From Mycetocola spongiae (GTDB lineage: Bacteria; Actinomycetota; Actinomycetes; Actinomycetales; Microbacteriaceae), in contig NZ_CP080203.1 in assembly GCF_020424085.1 (NCBI RefSeq), positions 1,736,001 through 1,800,000 of the forward strand: 64,000 nucleotides of DNA, read 5' to 3'. The translations under genes were made by a program, and so were the position numbers. Under the pieces are notes generated by a model. The model did not search any database. It was given only the letters and a program-made list of their open reading frames with translations, and was not told where the DNA came from. Shown one piece after another: positions 40,533 to 49,069 of the stretch (position 1 is the stretch's first letter; each line of letters opens with the position of its first letter).

Positions 40533-42113
40533 CTAGCCGCGCAGCTCGCGTGCCGCCGCCTCCTCGCGCAGGGCCTCCTCCGCGGCATCGGCGCTGGCCG
40601 ATTCCTGCTCGGCCGCATCGCCCGCGATACCCGCGGTGAGCGTCTTGCCGAGGAAGAAGTCCGGGTGCCGGAACCGCTGCACGATCATCACGATCACACC
40701 GAGCAGGATCACCGTGATCCCCAGCACAAAGACCAGGCCCATACCAAATACGCTGGAACCGCTGCCGTAATCGGGGTCGTAGCTATCCACCATCGTCATC
40801 ACAAAGAGGATCGCGAGGATCACCCCGCCCAGGCCCGGGAACAGGAACTGCATAAAGAAGTTCCGGGCGCTGGAGAACCACTCCTTACGGAAATACCAGA
40901 CGCAGGCAAATGCCGTGAGCCCGTAATAGAAGCAGATCATCATGCCCAGGGCCGTGATCGTATCCTGGAGCACGGCCTCCGAGACCACGCGCATAATCGC
41001 ATAAAACGCGCTCGCCGCGATGGCCGAGACCACCGTGGCAAAGCCCGGCGTGAAGAACCGCGGGTGTACCTTGCCAAAGCGCGCGGGCAGCGCACCGTAG
41101 TGGCCCATCGCCAGCAGCGTGCGCGCCGGGCCCACAAACGTGGACTGTAGCGAGGCCGCCGAGGAGGACAGCACGGCGATCGAGACGATGATCGCGAGCG
41201 GCCCGAGGATCGGCCCGGCGAGGAAGAAGAACGCGTTCTCCTGGATCTCCGGGTTTTGCAGGCCATAGCCGGTCTCGCCCACGCCCGCGAAGGAGATCAT
41301 CGATACCGCAAGCAGCAGGTAGAGCACCACCACGAGGATCACCGCGAGCGTCGCGGCCTTACCCGGGGTCGAGCGCGAGCCCTTGGTCTCCTCGTTCATC
41401 GTGAGGATGACATCCCAGCCCCAGAAGATAAACAGCGAGAGCGATACACCCGCGGCAAAGGCAGACATGCTGCCCACGCCGAGGGGGTTAAACCATTCCA
41501 GCTGGATCGGGGTGAAATTGGGGGCATCCCCCGAATAGGCGCGGAAGAGCGCCACGGCGATAAAAATAAACAGCACCAGGATCTGGAATCCCACGAGGAA
41601 ATACTGCAGCTTCTGGGTGGTTTTCATATCCCGATAGGACACCATCGTGGCGAGCGCCATAAACACCAGGCATGTGGCCACGTTGATAAACGGGTTTTTG
41701 GTGAGGGTGGCCACATCCGGGTTATTCACGATCTGCGCGAGCGCCAGATAGAAGAAGTCCACCGCGATGCCGGCGAGATTGGAGAGCACAATCACGGTGG
41801 CCGCGATCAGCCCCCAGCCGCTCATCCAGCCCAGCCACGGGCCAAAGGCCCGCACACCCCAGGTGAAGGAGGTGCCGCTATCGGGCATGCGGCTATTCAG
41901 TTCGCGATAGCCAAAGGCCACCAGCAGCATCGGGATAAACCCGACCAGGAAGATCGCGGGGACGTGGGTCCCCACCGCCCCCACGGTGGGGCCGATGGCC
42001 CCGGTGAAGGTATAGGCCGGCGCGATACAGGAGATTCCGATGACAATTGCGCCAACGAGCCCGACGGTACCGGCGCCGAGGCCCTTCTTGGACATGCCTC
42101 CGTTATTGGTCAT
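40533..42113 (-). CDS. APC-family amino acid/polyamine permease
   Basis: A 526-aa permease with about twelve to fourteen helices. It starts with the APC motif LGAGTVGLVGAIVIGISCIAPAYTFTGAIGPTVGAVG and has the conserved FFAFWGWD-like segment LSLFIFWGWDVILTMNEETKG. The C-terminus is a long acidic Ala/Glu tail. The gene is coupled to the universal stress protein gene (ATGA overlap) and ends the putrescine operon, so putrescine or a related amine is the likely substrate. Confidence 0.85.
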   Translation of the reverse strand: MTNNGGMSKKGLGAGTVGLVGAIVIGISCIAPAYTFTGAIGPTVGAVGTHVPAIFLVGFIPMLLVAFGYRELNSRMPDSGTSFTWGVRAFGPWLGWMSGWGLIAATVIVLSNLAGIAVDFFYLALAQIVNNPDVATLTKNPFINVATCLVFMALATMVSYRDMKTTQKLQYFLVGFQILVLFIFIAVALFRAYSGDAPNFTPIQLEWFNPLGVGSMSAFAAGVSLSLFIFWGWDVILTMNEETKGSRSTPGKAATLAVILVVVLYLLLAVSMISFAGVGETGYGLQNPEIQENAFFFLAGPILGPLAIIVSIAVLSSSAASLQSTFVGPARTLLAMGHYGALPARFGKVHPRFFTPGFATVVSAIAASAFYAIMRVVSEAVLQDTITALGMMICFYYGLTAFACVWYFRKEWFSSARNFFMQFLFPGLGGVILAILFVMTMVDSYDPDYGSGSSVFGMGLVFVLGITVILLGVIVMIVQRFRHPDFFLGKTLTAGIAGDAAEQESASADAAEEALREEAAARELRG

Positions 42114-42994
42114 GATCGGCCTCCGAGGGTCAGCACGGAGTCGCGCGGGACAACAACCATGGGCACGGGGAGCTCACGCAGCATCTTGGATGCGGTGGAG
42201 CCCAAAAACAGGTGGGCGGGACGGGCCAGGCGGCTCGATCCCACCAGGACGATCTCGGCGGGATCCCAGTCCACGGTGAGCACGGCATCCTCGATGCGCT
42301 TGCCGTGCACCACCTCGGCATGCACCGCGATATCCTCCGGGAGCAGCGCGCGCGAGCGCTCCTGCACCTGGGCGGCGTGGGCACTCGCGCGTTCGCGCGC
42401 CTCGGTATCCTCGGTGCCGCCCGGGCTGTCCAGGGCCACCACCGAGAGCAGGCGCAGGGGCACCTGCGCGGCGCGGCTGAGGATCACGGCGGCCTCCAGC
42501 AGGCGATCGGCGCCCGGGCGCAGGCCCACGGCGCAGGTCACCCGGCTCAGCCGCGTGGTCATCGGCAGGTCGCCGGTGCCCGAGGGGGCCAGGGCCACGG
42601 GGATCACCGAGGAGTGCAGCAGCGCATTGGCCACCGATCCCACCGTGAAACGGCCCAGGATGCCGCCGCCGCCGGCGCCCACGATGATGAGCGAGGCGGA
42701 GAGTTCCTCGGCGGCGAGGGTCAGGCCCTCGGCAAAGGAATCGGCATAGATGACGTGGGTGGCGCTGCGCACCTCCGCGGGCAGCGAGGCCGCGGCCTCC
42801 GCGAGCCAGCCCTCGGCGAGCTGATGCAGGTGCCGGTTATAGCCCGGCGAGGGAGGGACAAGCTGGTTGCGCTCCTCGCGGTCCAGCACCATCACCACCT
42901 CCACGATCGCGTCATTGGGCAGCGCAAGACGCGCGGCCAACGCCAGGGCATCGCGCCCGGACGGGGTATCGGTATAGCCAACGATGTAGTGCAT
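42110..42994 (-). CDS. Tandem-domain universal stress protein
   Basis: A 294-aa protein with two UspA domains. The first begins YIVGYTDTPSGRDALALAARLA and ends with the nucleotide-binding stretch IVGAGGGGILGRFTVGSVANAL (G-x2-G-x9-G-S). The second begins TCAVGLRPGADRLLEAAVILS and ends LVGSSRLARPAHLFLGSTAS. Usp proteins bind ATP and often accompany transporters; here the stop overlaps the start of the permease gene. A modulatory role in amine uptake is possible. A hairpin separates it from the oxidase gene upstream. Confidence 0.88.
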   Translation of the reverse strand: MHYIVGYTDTPSGRDALALAARLALPNDAIVEVVMVLDREERNQLVPPSPGYNRHLHQLAEGWLAEAAASLPAEVRSATHVIYADSFAEGLTLAAEELSASLIIVGAGGGGILGRFTVGSVANALLHSSVIPVALAPSGTGDLPMTTRLSRVTCAVGLRPGADRLLEAAVILSRAAQVPLRLLSVVALDSPGGTEDTEARERASAHAAQVQERSRALLPEDIAVHAEVVHGKRIEDAVLTVDWDPAEIVLVGSSRLARPAHLFLGSTASKMLRELPVPMVVVPRDSVLTLGGRS

Positions 42995-43042
42995 GGGGCT
43001 CTCGCTTTCCTCGTTGAAAGGGTGGAGGGATGGTTCGGGGAG

Positions 43043-43089
43043 GCGAACGGCCGCCCGGACCGGGGGTCCGTGGCCGGGCGGCCGTTCGC
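43043..43089 (-). terminator. Intra-operon hairpin between oxidase and usp genes
   Basis: A 16-bp perfect stem (GCGAACGGCCGCCCGG with its complement at 43074-43089) and a 15-base loop. It has no U-tract and may attenuate transcription or stabilise the upstream mRNA segment. Confidence 0.5.
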
Positions 43090-43128
43090 TGATGCGGGTG
43101 TTATGCTCCGGCGGATAGCGCGGAGGCG

Positions 43129-44490
43129 CTAGTTTCCGGCGTCGCGGGCGATGATCGTGGCGGCGGTATCGTGGCCCACGCGGATCGCGCCGTCCACATG
43201 CTGATAGCCCTCGGCCGCGAGATCACTCGAGGACCAGTAGATCGGGCCCACGGGCGTGGACTGCATCGCGCCATAGCGCGAGAGGCCACCCATATCAAAG
43301 CTCGCGGCATAGGCGCCGCGGGTCCACTCCTCGGCACCCCAGTCGGACTCGTAATAGACCACGGGGTTTTTGGCCTGCTCGCCGTAATACTCGGCCATCG
43401 AGGACAGGATGGCCTCCTTGCGGGCGGCGGCGTCCGTCATGAAGACCGCATCGGCGTGCCGGTCCGAGACAAACCCCACCAGCGTGCCGCGGGGGTCCTC
43501 GTGGTTCGTATTGTCATAGGCCTCGTGCACCAGCTGATACGGGCTAAACACGGTGCCGGACAGGCCGTCCTCGCGCCAGAACGGGGTGTCATACACCGCG
43601 TGCACCTTAATCACGAGGCCCAGCGACATGTGCTGGTGCATCTGGTGCTTGAGGCGCGGCAGCGGCGGCTGGAAGTCCACGCGCGAGTAGAGGTTCGGCG
43701 GCACGGCCATGATCGCATAGCGCGCCTTCACGCTCATGCCATCGGCAAATGCGTGCACCCCGTCCTCGGTATATTCCAGGCGGCGCACGGGCTGGTTCAG
43801 GAAGACGTCCTCGCCGAGGTTCTCGGCCAGGCGCAGCGGCACGCCCTGCAGCCCACCGATCACGCGCTTATCCAGGATGAAGTCCTCGTCCACGAGGTTG
43901 GAGAAGCTGCCCGCGGAGGCTGCCATCAGGATGGCCTGCAGCGCGGAGAACGAGTGTCGGGGCTTGGTGAGCATGGCCTCGGCCACAAACATGCCGATGT
44001 TATCGCGGGCCTCGACGTTATCGGTTGCGGCCTCCAGCCACTGCTCCCACGTGATCTCGTCCAGTTCGCGGGCGCGGGCGTGGGCCCAGGGCTCGGTGGC
44101 CCCGATCTCGGCACAGAGCTCGTCGAGCACCACGATCAGGCGTTCCATCTCGGCGGCGGTTTCGGCATCCACGGGGAAAATATCTCCGGTATAGCGCTTC
44201 TTCTCGCCGTCGCGGCCGATATATACGGCCTCTCCCTCGCGGTAGCGCGAGAACGTGCCGAGCCCCAGGGTGTCCAGGGTCTCGATCAGGGCCTCCTGAT
44301 CGGGCGAGACCCACTGGCCGCCGATCTCCAGCATGGCGCCCTCAATATCGCGCGTCCAGAGGCGGCCGCCGACGCGGTCGCGCGCCTCCAGCACGGCCAC
44401 GCTCAGCCCGGCCTTGCGCAGGTCGGTGGCGGCCGTGAGGCCCGAGGCTCCGGCGCCGATGATGACAACGTCGCGGGTAATTTCAGTCAT
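43129..44490 (-). CDS. puo: Flavin amine oxidase, probable putrescine oxidase
   Basis: A 453-aa FAD-dependent amine oxidase. The dinucleotide-binding motif VVIIGAGASGLTAATDLRKA leads to RDRVGGRLWT, and the second FAD contact is in the C-terminal segment DGAIRVGHDTAATII. EIGGQWVSPDQ and the active-site region match putrescine oxidases of actinobacteria such as Kocuria and Rhodococcus. The reaction gives 4-aminobutyraldehyde, ammonia and H2O2. AAGGAA lies 5-6 bases before the ATG. The next enzyme of the pathway is encoded 50 bases upstream on the same strand. Confidence 0.85.
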   Translation of the reverse strand: MTEITRDVVIIGAGASGLTAATDLRKAGLSVAVLEARDRVGGRLWTRDIEGAMLEIGGQWVSPDQEALIETLDTLGLGTFSRYREGEAVYIGRDGEKKRYTGDIFPVDAETAAEMERLIVVLDELCAEIGATEPWAHARARELDEITWEQWLEAATDNVEARDNIGMFVAEAMLTKPRHSFSALQAILMAASAGSFSNLVDEDFILDKRVIGGLQGVPLRLAENLGEDVFLNQPVRRLEYTEDGVHAFADGMSVKARYAIMAVPPNLYSRVDFQPPLPRLKHQMHQHMSLGLVIKVHAVYDTPFWREDGLSGTVFSPYQLVHEAYDNTNHEDPRGTLVGFVSDRHADAVFMTDAAARKEAILSSMAEYYGEQAKNPVVYYESDWGAEEWTRGAYAASFDMGGLSRYGAMQSTPVGPIYWSSSDLAAEGYQHVDGAIRVGHDTAATIIARDAGN

Positions 44491-44540
44491 TATTTTCCTT
44501 ACTCTTGGTTCACCTGGTGTCCGAGGATGGTCTCGGTCAC

Positions 44541-45974
44541 CTAGCCGTCGAGACTCGTCATGACGTGCTTGATTCGGGTGTAGTCCTCGAGGCCATAGGC
44601 CGAAAGGTCCTTGCCGTAGCCGGATTTTTTGAATCCGCCGTGGGGCATCTCGGCCGCGAGAACAATATGGGTGTTAATCCACACGCAGCCGAAGTCCAGG
44701 TCGCGCGAGACGCGCATGGCGCGCGGGTGATTCGCGGTCCATACGCTCGAGGCGAGCGCGTATTCCACGTCATTGGCCAGGCCCACAGCCTCGTCCTCGG
44801 TGGAGAATTTTTGTACCGTGAGGATCGGGCCGAAGCTCTCCTTCTGCACCACGTCATCGGTCTGCTTCACCCCGGTGATCACGGTGGGGGCGATAAAGAA
44901 GCCGGTATCCCCCACGCGCGTTCCGCCCGCGGCCACGGTGGCATTCGCGGGCAGCGCGGCGATGATATCCATAACCTGCGTGAAGTGGTTCACGTTATTC
45001 ATCGGGCCATAGAGCGCCTCGGTATTTTCCGGGCCGCCGGTCACGGTGTTATTGGCCGCGGCCACCAGCGCCTGGACAAATTCGTCGTGACGCGACTCGT
45101 GCACAATCACCCGGGTCGCGGCGGTGCAGTCCTGGCCGGCGTTAAAGTAGCCGGCCTCGGCGATGGCCGCGGCGGCCGCCGGGATATCGGCGTCCTCAAA
45201 GACGATGACGGGGGCCTTGCCGCCGAGCTCCAGGTGCACACGGTGGACGTTTTTTGCGGCCGAGGTGGCCACGGCCTGACCCGCGCGCACCGAGCCGGTG
45301 ATCGCGACCAGCCCGGGCACCGGGCTCTCGGTCAGCAGCGTTCCCGTGCTGGCATCCCCCAGCACCACGTTCAGCACGCCGTCCGGGAGGATTCCGGTGG
45401 CGATTCGCGCCAGTTCCAGCGTGGACTCGGGGGTGGTATCCGAGGGCTTCAGGACGATGGTATTTCCCGCGGCCAGCGCGGGGCCGATCTTCCAGATCGC
45501 CATCAGGAACGGATAGTTCCACGGCGTGACCTGCGCCACCACGCCGATCGGCTCGCGGCGCACAAACGAGGTAAAGCCCTCGACGTATTCGCCCGCGGAC
45601 TTACCCTCCAGGTTGCGGGCGGCCCCGGCAAAAAAGCGGATCTGATCGGCGCCGGTGAGGATCTCCTCGGCGCGCACGGTCTCGATCGGCTGCCCGGTAT
45701 TGCGCACCTGGGCCGCCACCAGCGCATCGGCATTGGCCTCGATCGCATCGGCCAGGGCCAGCAGCGCGTGCTGACGCTGGCCCGGGGTGGTGCGCTTCCA
45801 GGTGCGGGAGGCGGCCTCGGCGGCGGCAAAGGCCGCGTTCACATCGGTCTCATCGGAGACCGGCGAGAGCGCCACAACCTCCTCGGTCACGGGGCTCACC
45901 ACGTTCAGCGTCTTCTCGCCGTGCGCGGATATAAACCGTCCGTTGATGTAGTTTTTCAGCGTGTCCTGAGTCAT
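44541..45974 (-). CDS. patD: Gamma-aminobutyraldehyde dehydrogenase
   Basis: A 477-aa NAD-dependent aldehyde dehydrogenase. The cofactor segment is TPWNYPFLMAIWK, the general base is Glu249 in LELGGKAP and the nucleophile is Cys283 in NAGQDCTAATR. The residues around the Cys (GQDCTA) match the aminobutyraldehyde dehydrogenase subgroup. It oxidises 4-aminobutyraldehyde from putrescine oxidase to GABA. It lies between puo and the SSADH gene in one leftward operon. Confidence 0.87.
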   Translation of the reverse strand: MTQDTLKNYINGRFISAHGEKTLNVVSPVTEEVVALSPVSDETDVNAAFAAAEAASRTWKRTTPGQRQHALLALADAIEANADALVAAQVRNTGQPIETVRAEEILTGADQIRFFAGAARNLEGKSAGEYVEGFTSFVRREPIGVVAQVTPWNYPFLMAIWKIGPALAAGNTIVLKPSDTTPESTLELARIATGILPDGVLNVVLGDASTGTLLTESPVPGLVAITGSVRAGQAVATSAAKNVHRVHLELGGKAPVIVFEDADIPAAAAAIAEAGYFNAGQDCTAATRVIVHESRHDEFVQALVAAANNTVTGGPENTEALYGPMNNVNHFTQVMDIIAALPANATVAAGGTRVGDTGFFIAPTVITGVKQTDDVVQKESFGPILTVQKFSTEDEAVGLANDVEYALASSVWTANHPRAMRVSRDLDFGCVWINTHIVLAAEMPHGGFKKSGYGKDLSAYGLEDYTRIKHVMTSLDG

Positions 45975-46019
45975 AACCAGACCTACTCCCTTGTAAATGT
46001 TGTGGCCGTACTGCGGGGA

Positions 46020-46049
46020 GGGCCGTTCCCGCGAGTGCGGAAACGGCCC
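46020..46049 (-). terminator. Intra-operon hairpin between gabD and patD
   Basis: GGGCCGTT with AACGGCCC, then one mismatch and CCGC/GCGG, loop GAGT. No U-tract; probably an attenuating or stabilising structure inside the operon. Confidence 0.42.
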
Positions 46050-46057
46050 GGGCGACG

Positions 46058-47518
46058 CTAGCCGAGCGGCGCCATGGTGTACTTCGTATAGAGATATTCG
46101 TGGATGCCCTCGGCGCCGCCCTCGCGGCCGATACCCGATTGCTTGACCCCGCCAAACGGGGCGGCGGCATTGGAGATGACGCCCACGTTCAGGCCCATCA
46201 TGCCGGTCTCCAGCGCGCCGATCATGCGCTGGCCGCGGGCCGCGGACTGCGTAAATACGTAGCTCACGAGGCCGTATTCGGTGTCATTGGCCAGGGCCAC
46301 ACCCTCCTCCTCGGTGGAGAAGGACACAATCGCGAGGACCGGTCCGAAGATTTCCTCGCGGAGGATATCGGAGCCGGGACGCACATCGCTGAGCACCGCG
46401 GGGGAAAAATAGGAGCCGGGACCCTCGAGTGCCGCGCCGCCGATATGCAGGGTCGCGCCGCGCTCCACCGCGTCGTTTACCAGCTCGGTGGCCTTGGCCA
46501 CCGCGCGGTCGTCGATGAGCGGGCCGATGGTCACGCCCTCCTCGGTGCCGCGGCCGATCTTCATGGCCCGCACGCGCTCCACGATCCGCTCGGTGAACTC
46601 GGCCACCACCGATTCATGCACGATAAAGCGGTTGGCCGCCGTGCAGGCCTGGCCAATATTGCGGAATTTCGCGGCGAGGGCGCCCTCCACCGCGGCGTCC
46701 AGATCGGCATCCTCAAATACGATAAACGGCGCGTTGCCGCCGAGCTCCATCGAGGTGCGCAGCACGTTTTCCGCGGACTGGGTGATGAGCGACTGGCCCA
46801 CCCCGGTGGACCCCGTGAAACTGAGCTTACGCAGGCGCGAATCGGAGATGATCGGGCCCGAGACCGCGGAGGAGCTGGACGTGGTGACCACGTTAACCAC
46901 GCCCGCGGGCAGGCCGGCATCGGCCAGCAGCTGCGCAAAATACAGGCTGGTCAGCGGGGTCAGCGCGGCGGGCTTGAGCACCACGGTGCAGCCCGCGGCC
47001 AGGGCCGGGGCGATCTTGCGGGTGGCCATCGCGAGCGGGAAATTCCACGGCGTGATCAGGAAGGACGGGCCCACGGGGTGCAGCGATACGGTCATCGTGC
47101 CGGTGCCCTCGGGGTTCACACCATAGCGTCCGCTCAGGCGGGCAGCCTCCTCGCTGAACCAGCGCAGGAACTCACCACCATAGGTCACCTCGCCGTTGGC
47201 CTCGGCGAGGGGCTTGCCCATCTCCAGGGTCATCAGCAGGGCAAATTCCTCGCGGCGCTCCTGCAGGAGGTCAAAGGCGCGGCGCAGGATCTCCCCGCGG
47301 GCGCGCGCCGGGGTGGCGGCCCAGGAGGCCTGGGCGGCCGCGGCGGCATCCATCGCGGCGGCGCCATCGGCCACCGAGGCATCGGCGATGGCCAGCAGTA
47401 CCTCGCCCGTGGCGGGATCATAAACGTCGAGGGTCTTCTCCCCCGCGGCGGCGCGCCAGGTGCCGTTGATAAACAGACCCGTGGGGATCTTGGCGAGCAG
47501 TTCTTTTTCGGTGATCAT
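46058..47518 (-). CDS. gabD: Succinate-semialdehyde dehydrogenase
   Basis: A 486-aa aldehyde dehydrogenase of the GabD/Sad group. Cofactor segment TPWNFPLAMATRK, catalytic Glu258 in MELGGNAPF and Cys292 in NIGQACTAANR. LTLEMGKPLAEANGEV at residues about 97-112 is typical of SSADH. It converts succinate semialdehyde from GABA transaminase to succinate. The start has AAGGAG upstream, and gabT ends 11 bases before it. NADP versus NAD preference cannot be told here. Confidence 0.88.
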   Translation of the reverse strand: MITEKELLAKIPTGLFINGTWRAAAGEKTLDVYDPATGEVLLAIADASVADGAAAMDAAAAAQASWAATPARARGEILRRAFDLLQERREEFALLMTLEMGKPLAEANGEVTYGGEFLRWFSEEAARLSGRYGVNPEGTGTMTVSLHPVGPSFLITPWNFPLAMATRKIAPALAAGCTVVLKPAALTPLTSLYFAQLLADAGLPAGVVNVVTTSSSSAVSGPIISDSRLRKLSFTGSTGVGQSLITQSAENVLRTSMELGGNAPFIVFEDADLDAAVEGALAAKFRNIGQACTAANRFIVHESVVAEFTERIVERVRAMKIGRGTEEGVTIGPLIDDRAVAKATELVNDAVERGATLHIGGAALEGPGSYFSPAVLSDVRPGSDILREEIFGPVLAIVSFSTEEEGVALANDTEYGLVSYVFTQSAARGQRMIGALETGMMGLNVGVISNAAAPFGGVKQSGIGREGGAEGIHEYLYTKYTMAPLG

Positions 47519-47529
47519 GATGTATCTCC

Positions 47530-48876
47530 TTAGGCCGCGGCGAGCGCGTTAAGAACCACGGACAGGCCTTCGTTCAGAAGATCCGCCCCGATGGTCAGCG
47601 GGGGAAGAAAACGAATGATGTTGCCATACGTGCCACACGTGAGCACGATAACACCCTGGGCGTGTGCAGCGGCAGCAATTTTTCCGGTGAGCGCGCCATC
47701 GGGGTCGCCGGTCTCCGGGTTGATGAACTCGATGGCCATCATCGCGCCGTGCCCGCGGATATCGCCGATGCGGGCGTCCTCGCGCTGCGCGGCGGTGAAG
47801 GCCTCGCGGATCTGGCTCTCGATGCGGCGCGCCTCGGCGGCCAGGTCCTCGGCCTCATAGGTCTCGATCGTGGCCAGGGCCGCGGCGCAGGCCAGCGGGT
47901 TTCCACCGTAGGTGCCGCCCAGCCCGCCGGTCTGCGGGGCGTCCATCAGCTCGGCGCGACCGGTCACGGCCGAGAGCGGCAGGCCGCCCGCGATGCCCTT
48001 GGCGGTGACCACCAGATCGGGCTCGATACCAAAGTGTTCGGAGGCAAACATCGCGCCGGTGCGGGCAAAACCTGTCTGCACCTCATCGGCGATAAAAACC
48101 ACGTTATTGGCGCGGGCCCAGTCCACGAGGGCGTTCAGGAAGCCCTCGGCGGGAACGATAAATCCGCCCTCGCCCTGGATCGGCTCGATGATGATGGCCG
48201 CGAGATTTTCGGCACCCACCTGCTTTTCGATCTGCGAGATTGCGCGGGCCGCGGCCTCGGGCCCGCTCAGGCCATCGCGGAAGGGATAGGACATCGGGGC
48301 GCGATAGATCTCGGAGGCAAACGGGCCAAAGCCGCTCTTATACGGGAGGTTTTTGGCGGTGAGCGCAAGGGTGAGGTTGGTGCGGCCGTGATAGGCGTGA
48401 TCAAAGGCCACCACGGCGTTTTTCTTGGTATAGGAGCGCGCGATCTTCACGGCGTTTTCCACGGCCTCGGACCCGGAGTTAAACAGCGCCGAGCGCTTCT
48501 CGAAGGTGCCCGGGGTGAGCGCGTTGAGCTTCTCGGCCACCGCAACATAGCCGTCGTAGGGGGTCACCATAAAACAGGTATGGGTGAAGGCATTCACCTG
48601 GGCGGTCACGGCCTCGACCACGCGCGGCGCGGCATTGCCCACGCCGGTCACGGCGATACCCGAGCCGAGGTCGATCAGGGTATTGCCGTCCACGTCCACG
48701 ATCACCCCGCCAAAGGCCGCCTCGGCAAATACCGGCATGGTGGTGCCGATTGCGGAGGAGACGGCCTGGCGTTTGCGGGCCATGAGTTCCTGCGAGCGCG
48801 GGCCCGGGATGCTGGTTACCAGGTTGCGGGCCTGGGTGATCTGCGCTCCGCGTGCGGTGATATCTGACATTGTCAC
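47530..48876 (-). CDS. gabT: 4-aminobutyrate transaminase
   Basis: A 448-aa class III PLP aminotransferase. PLP contacts are visible as FNSGSEAVENAVKIAR and FIADEVQTGFARTG (Asp264), and the Schiff-base Lys293 is in VTAKGIAGGLPLS. It transfers the amino group of GABA to 2-oxoglutarate. It is the first gene of the leftward putrescine operon, with GAGGAG 5-6 bases before the ATG, and faces the pucR-type gene across a 193-base regulatory region. Confidence 0.9.
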   Translation of the reverse strand: MTMSDITARGAQITQARNLVTSIPGPRSQELMARKRQAVSSAIGTTMPVFAEAAFGGVIVDVDGNTLIDLGSGIAVTGVGNAAPRVVEAVTAQVNAFTHTCFMVTPYDGYVAVAEKLNALTPGTFEKRSALFNSGSEAVENAVKIARSYTKKNAVVAFDHAYHGRTNLTLALTAKNLPYKSGFGPFASEIYRAPMSYPFRDGLSGPEAAARAISQIEKQVGAENLAAIIIEPIQGEGGFIVPAEGFLNALVDWARANNVVFIADEVQTGFARTGAMFASEHFGIEPDLVVTAKGIAGGLPLSAVTGRAELMDAPQTGGLGGTYGGNPLACAAALATIETYEAEDLAAEARRIESQIREAFTAAQREDARIGDIRGHGAMMAIEFINPETGDPDGALTGKIAAAAHAQGVIVLTCGTYGNIIRFLPPLTIGADLLNEGLSVVLNALAAA

Positions 48877-48965
48877 TCCTCATGGTCTTGGGGTATCGGG
48901 CTACCGGTGCGATCCGGAGGGAGCGACGCGGGTGCTGACCCGCGGGTGGCGCTCCTGTGCACCTC

Positions 48966-49048
48966 TTCTGGCCATGCTAGGTCGGCCACACCCGAAACAC
49001 CCACGCCAATCTGGCAAAATCTGGCCAAACGATTAGACACACTGGCAT
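48966..49048. promoter_or_regulatory. Divergent gabT/pucR control region with TCTGGC boxes
   Basis: Two direct boxes, AATCTGGCAA (49008-49017) and AATCTGGCCA (49018-49027), abut with a 10-bp period. Related TTCTGGCCAT (48966-48975) and ACTGGCAT (49041-49048) flank them. The box pair lies about 41-60 bases upstream of the leftward start implied by TAGCAT (48979-48974) and at about the same distance from the rightward start, a typical activator position. The PucR-type protein is the likely binder. Confidence 0.6.
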
Positions 49049-49057
49049 GAACTCTCC

Positions 49058-49069
49058 TACCCTGGGGCC
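49058..49069 (+). promoter_or_regulatory. Leaderless promoter -10 (TACCCT) for the PucR-type gene
   Basis: TACCCT (49058-49063), GGGGCC, then ATG. A possible -35 is TTAGAC (49033-49038) with 19-base spacing. Confidence 0.5.
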
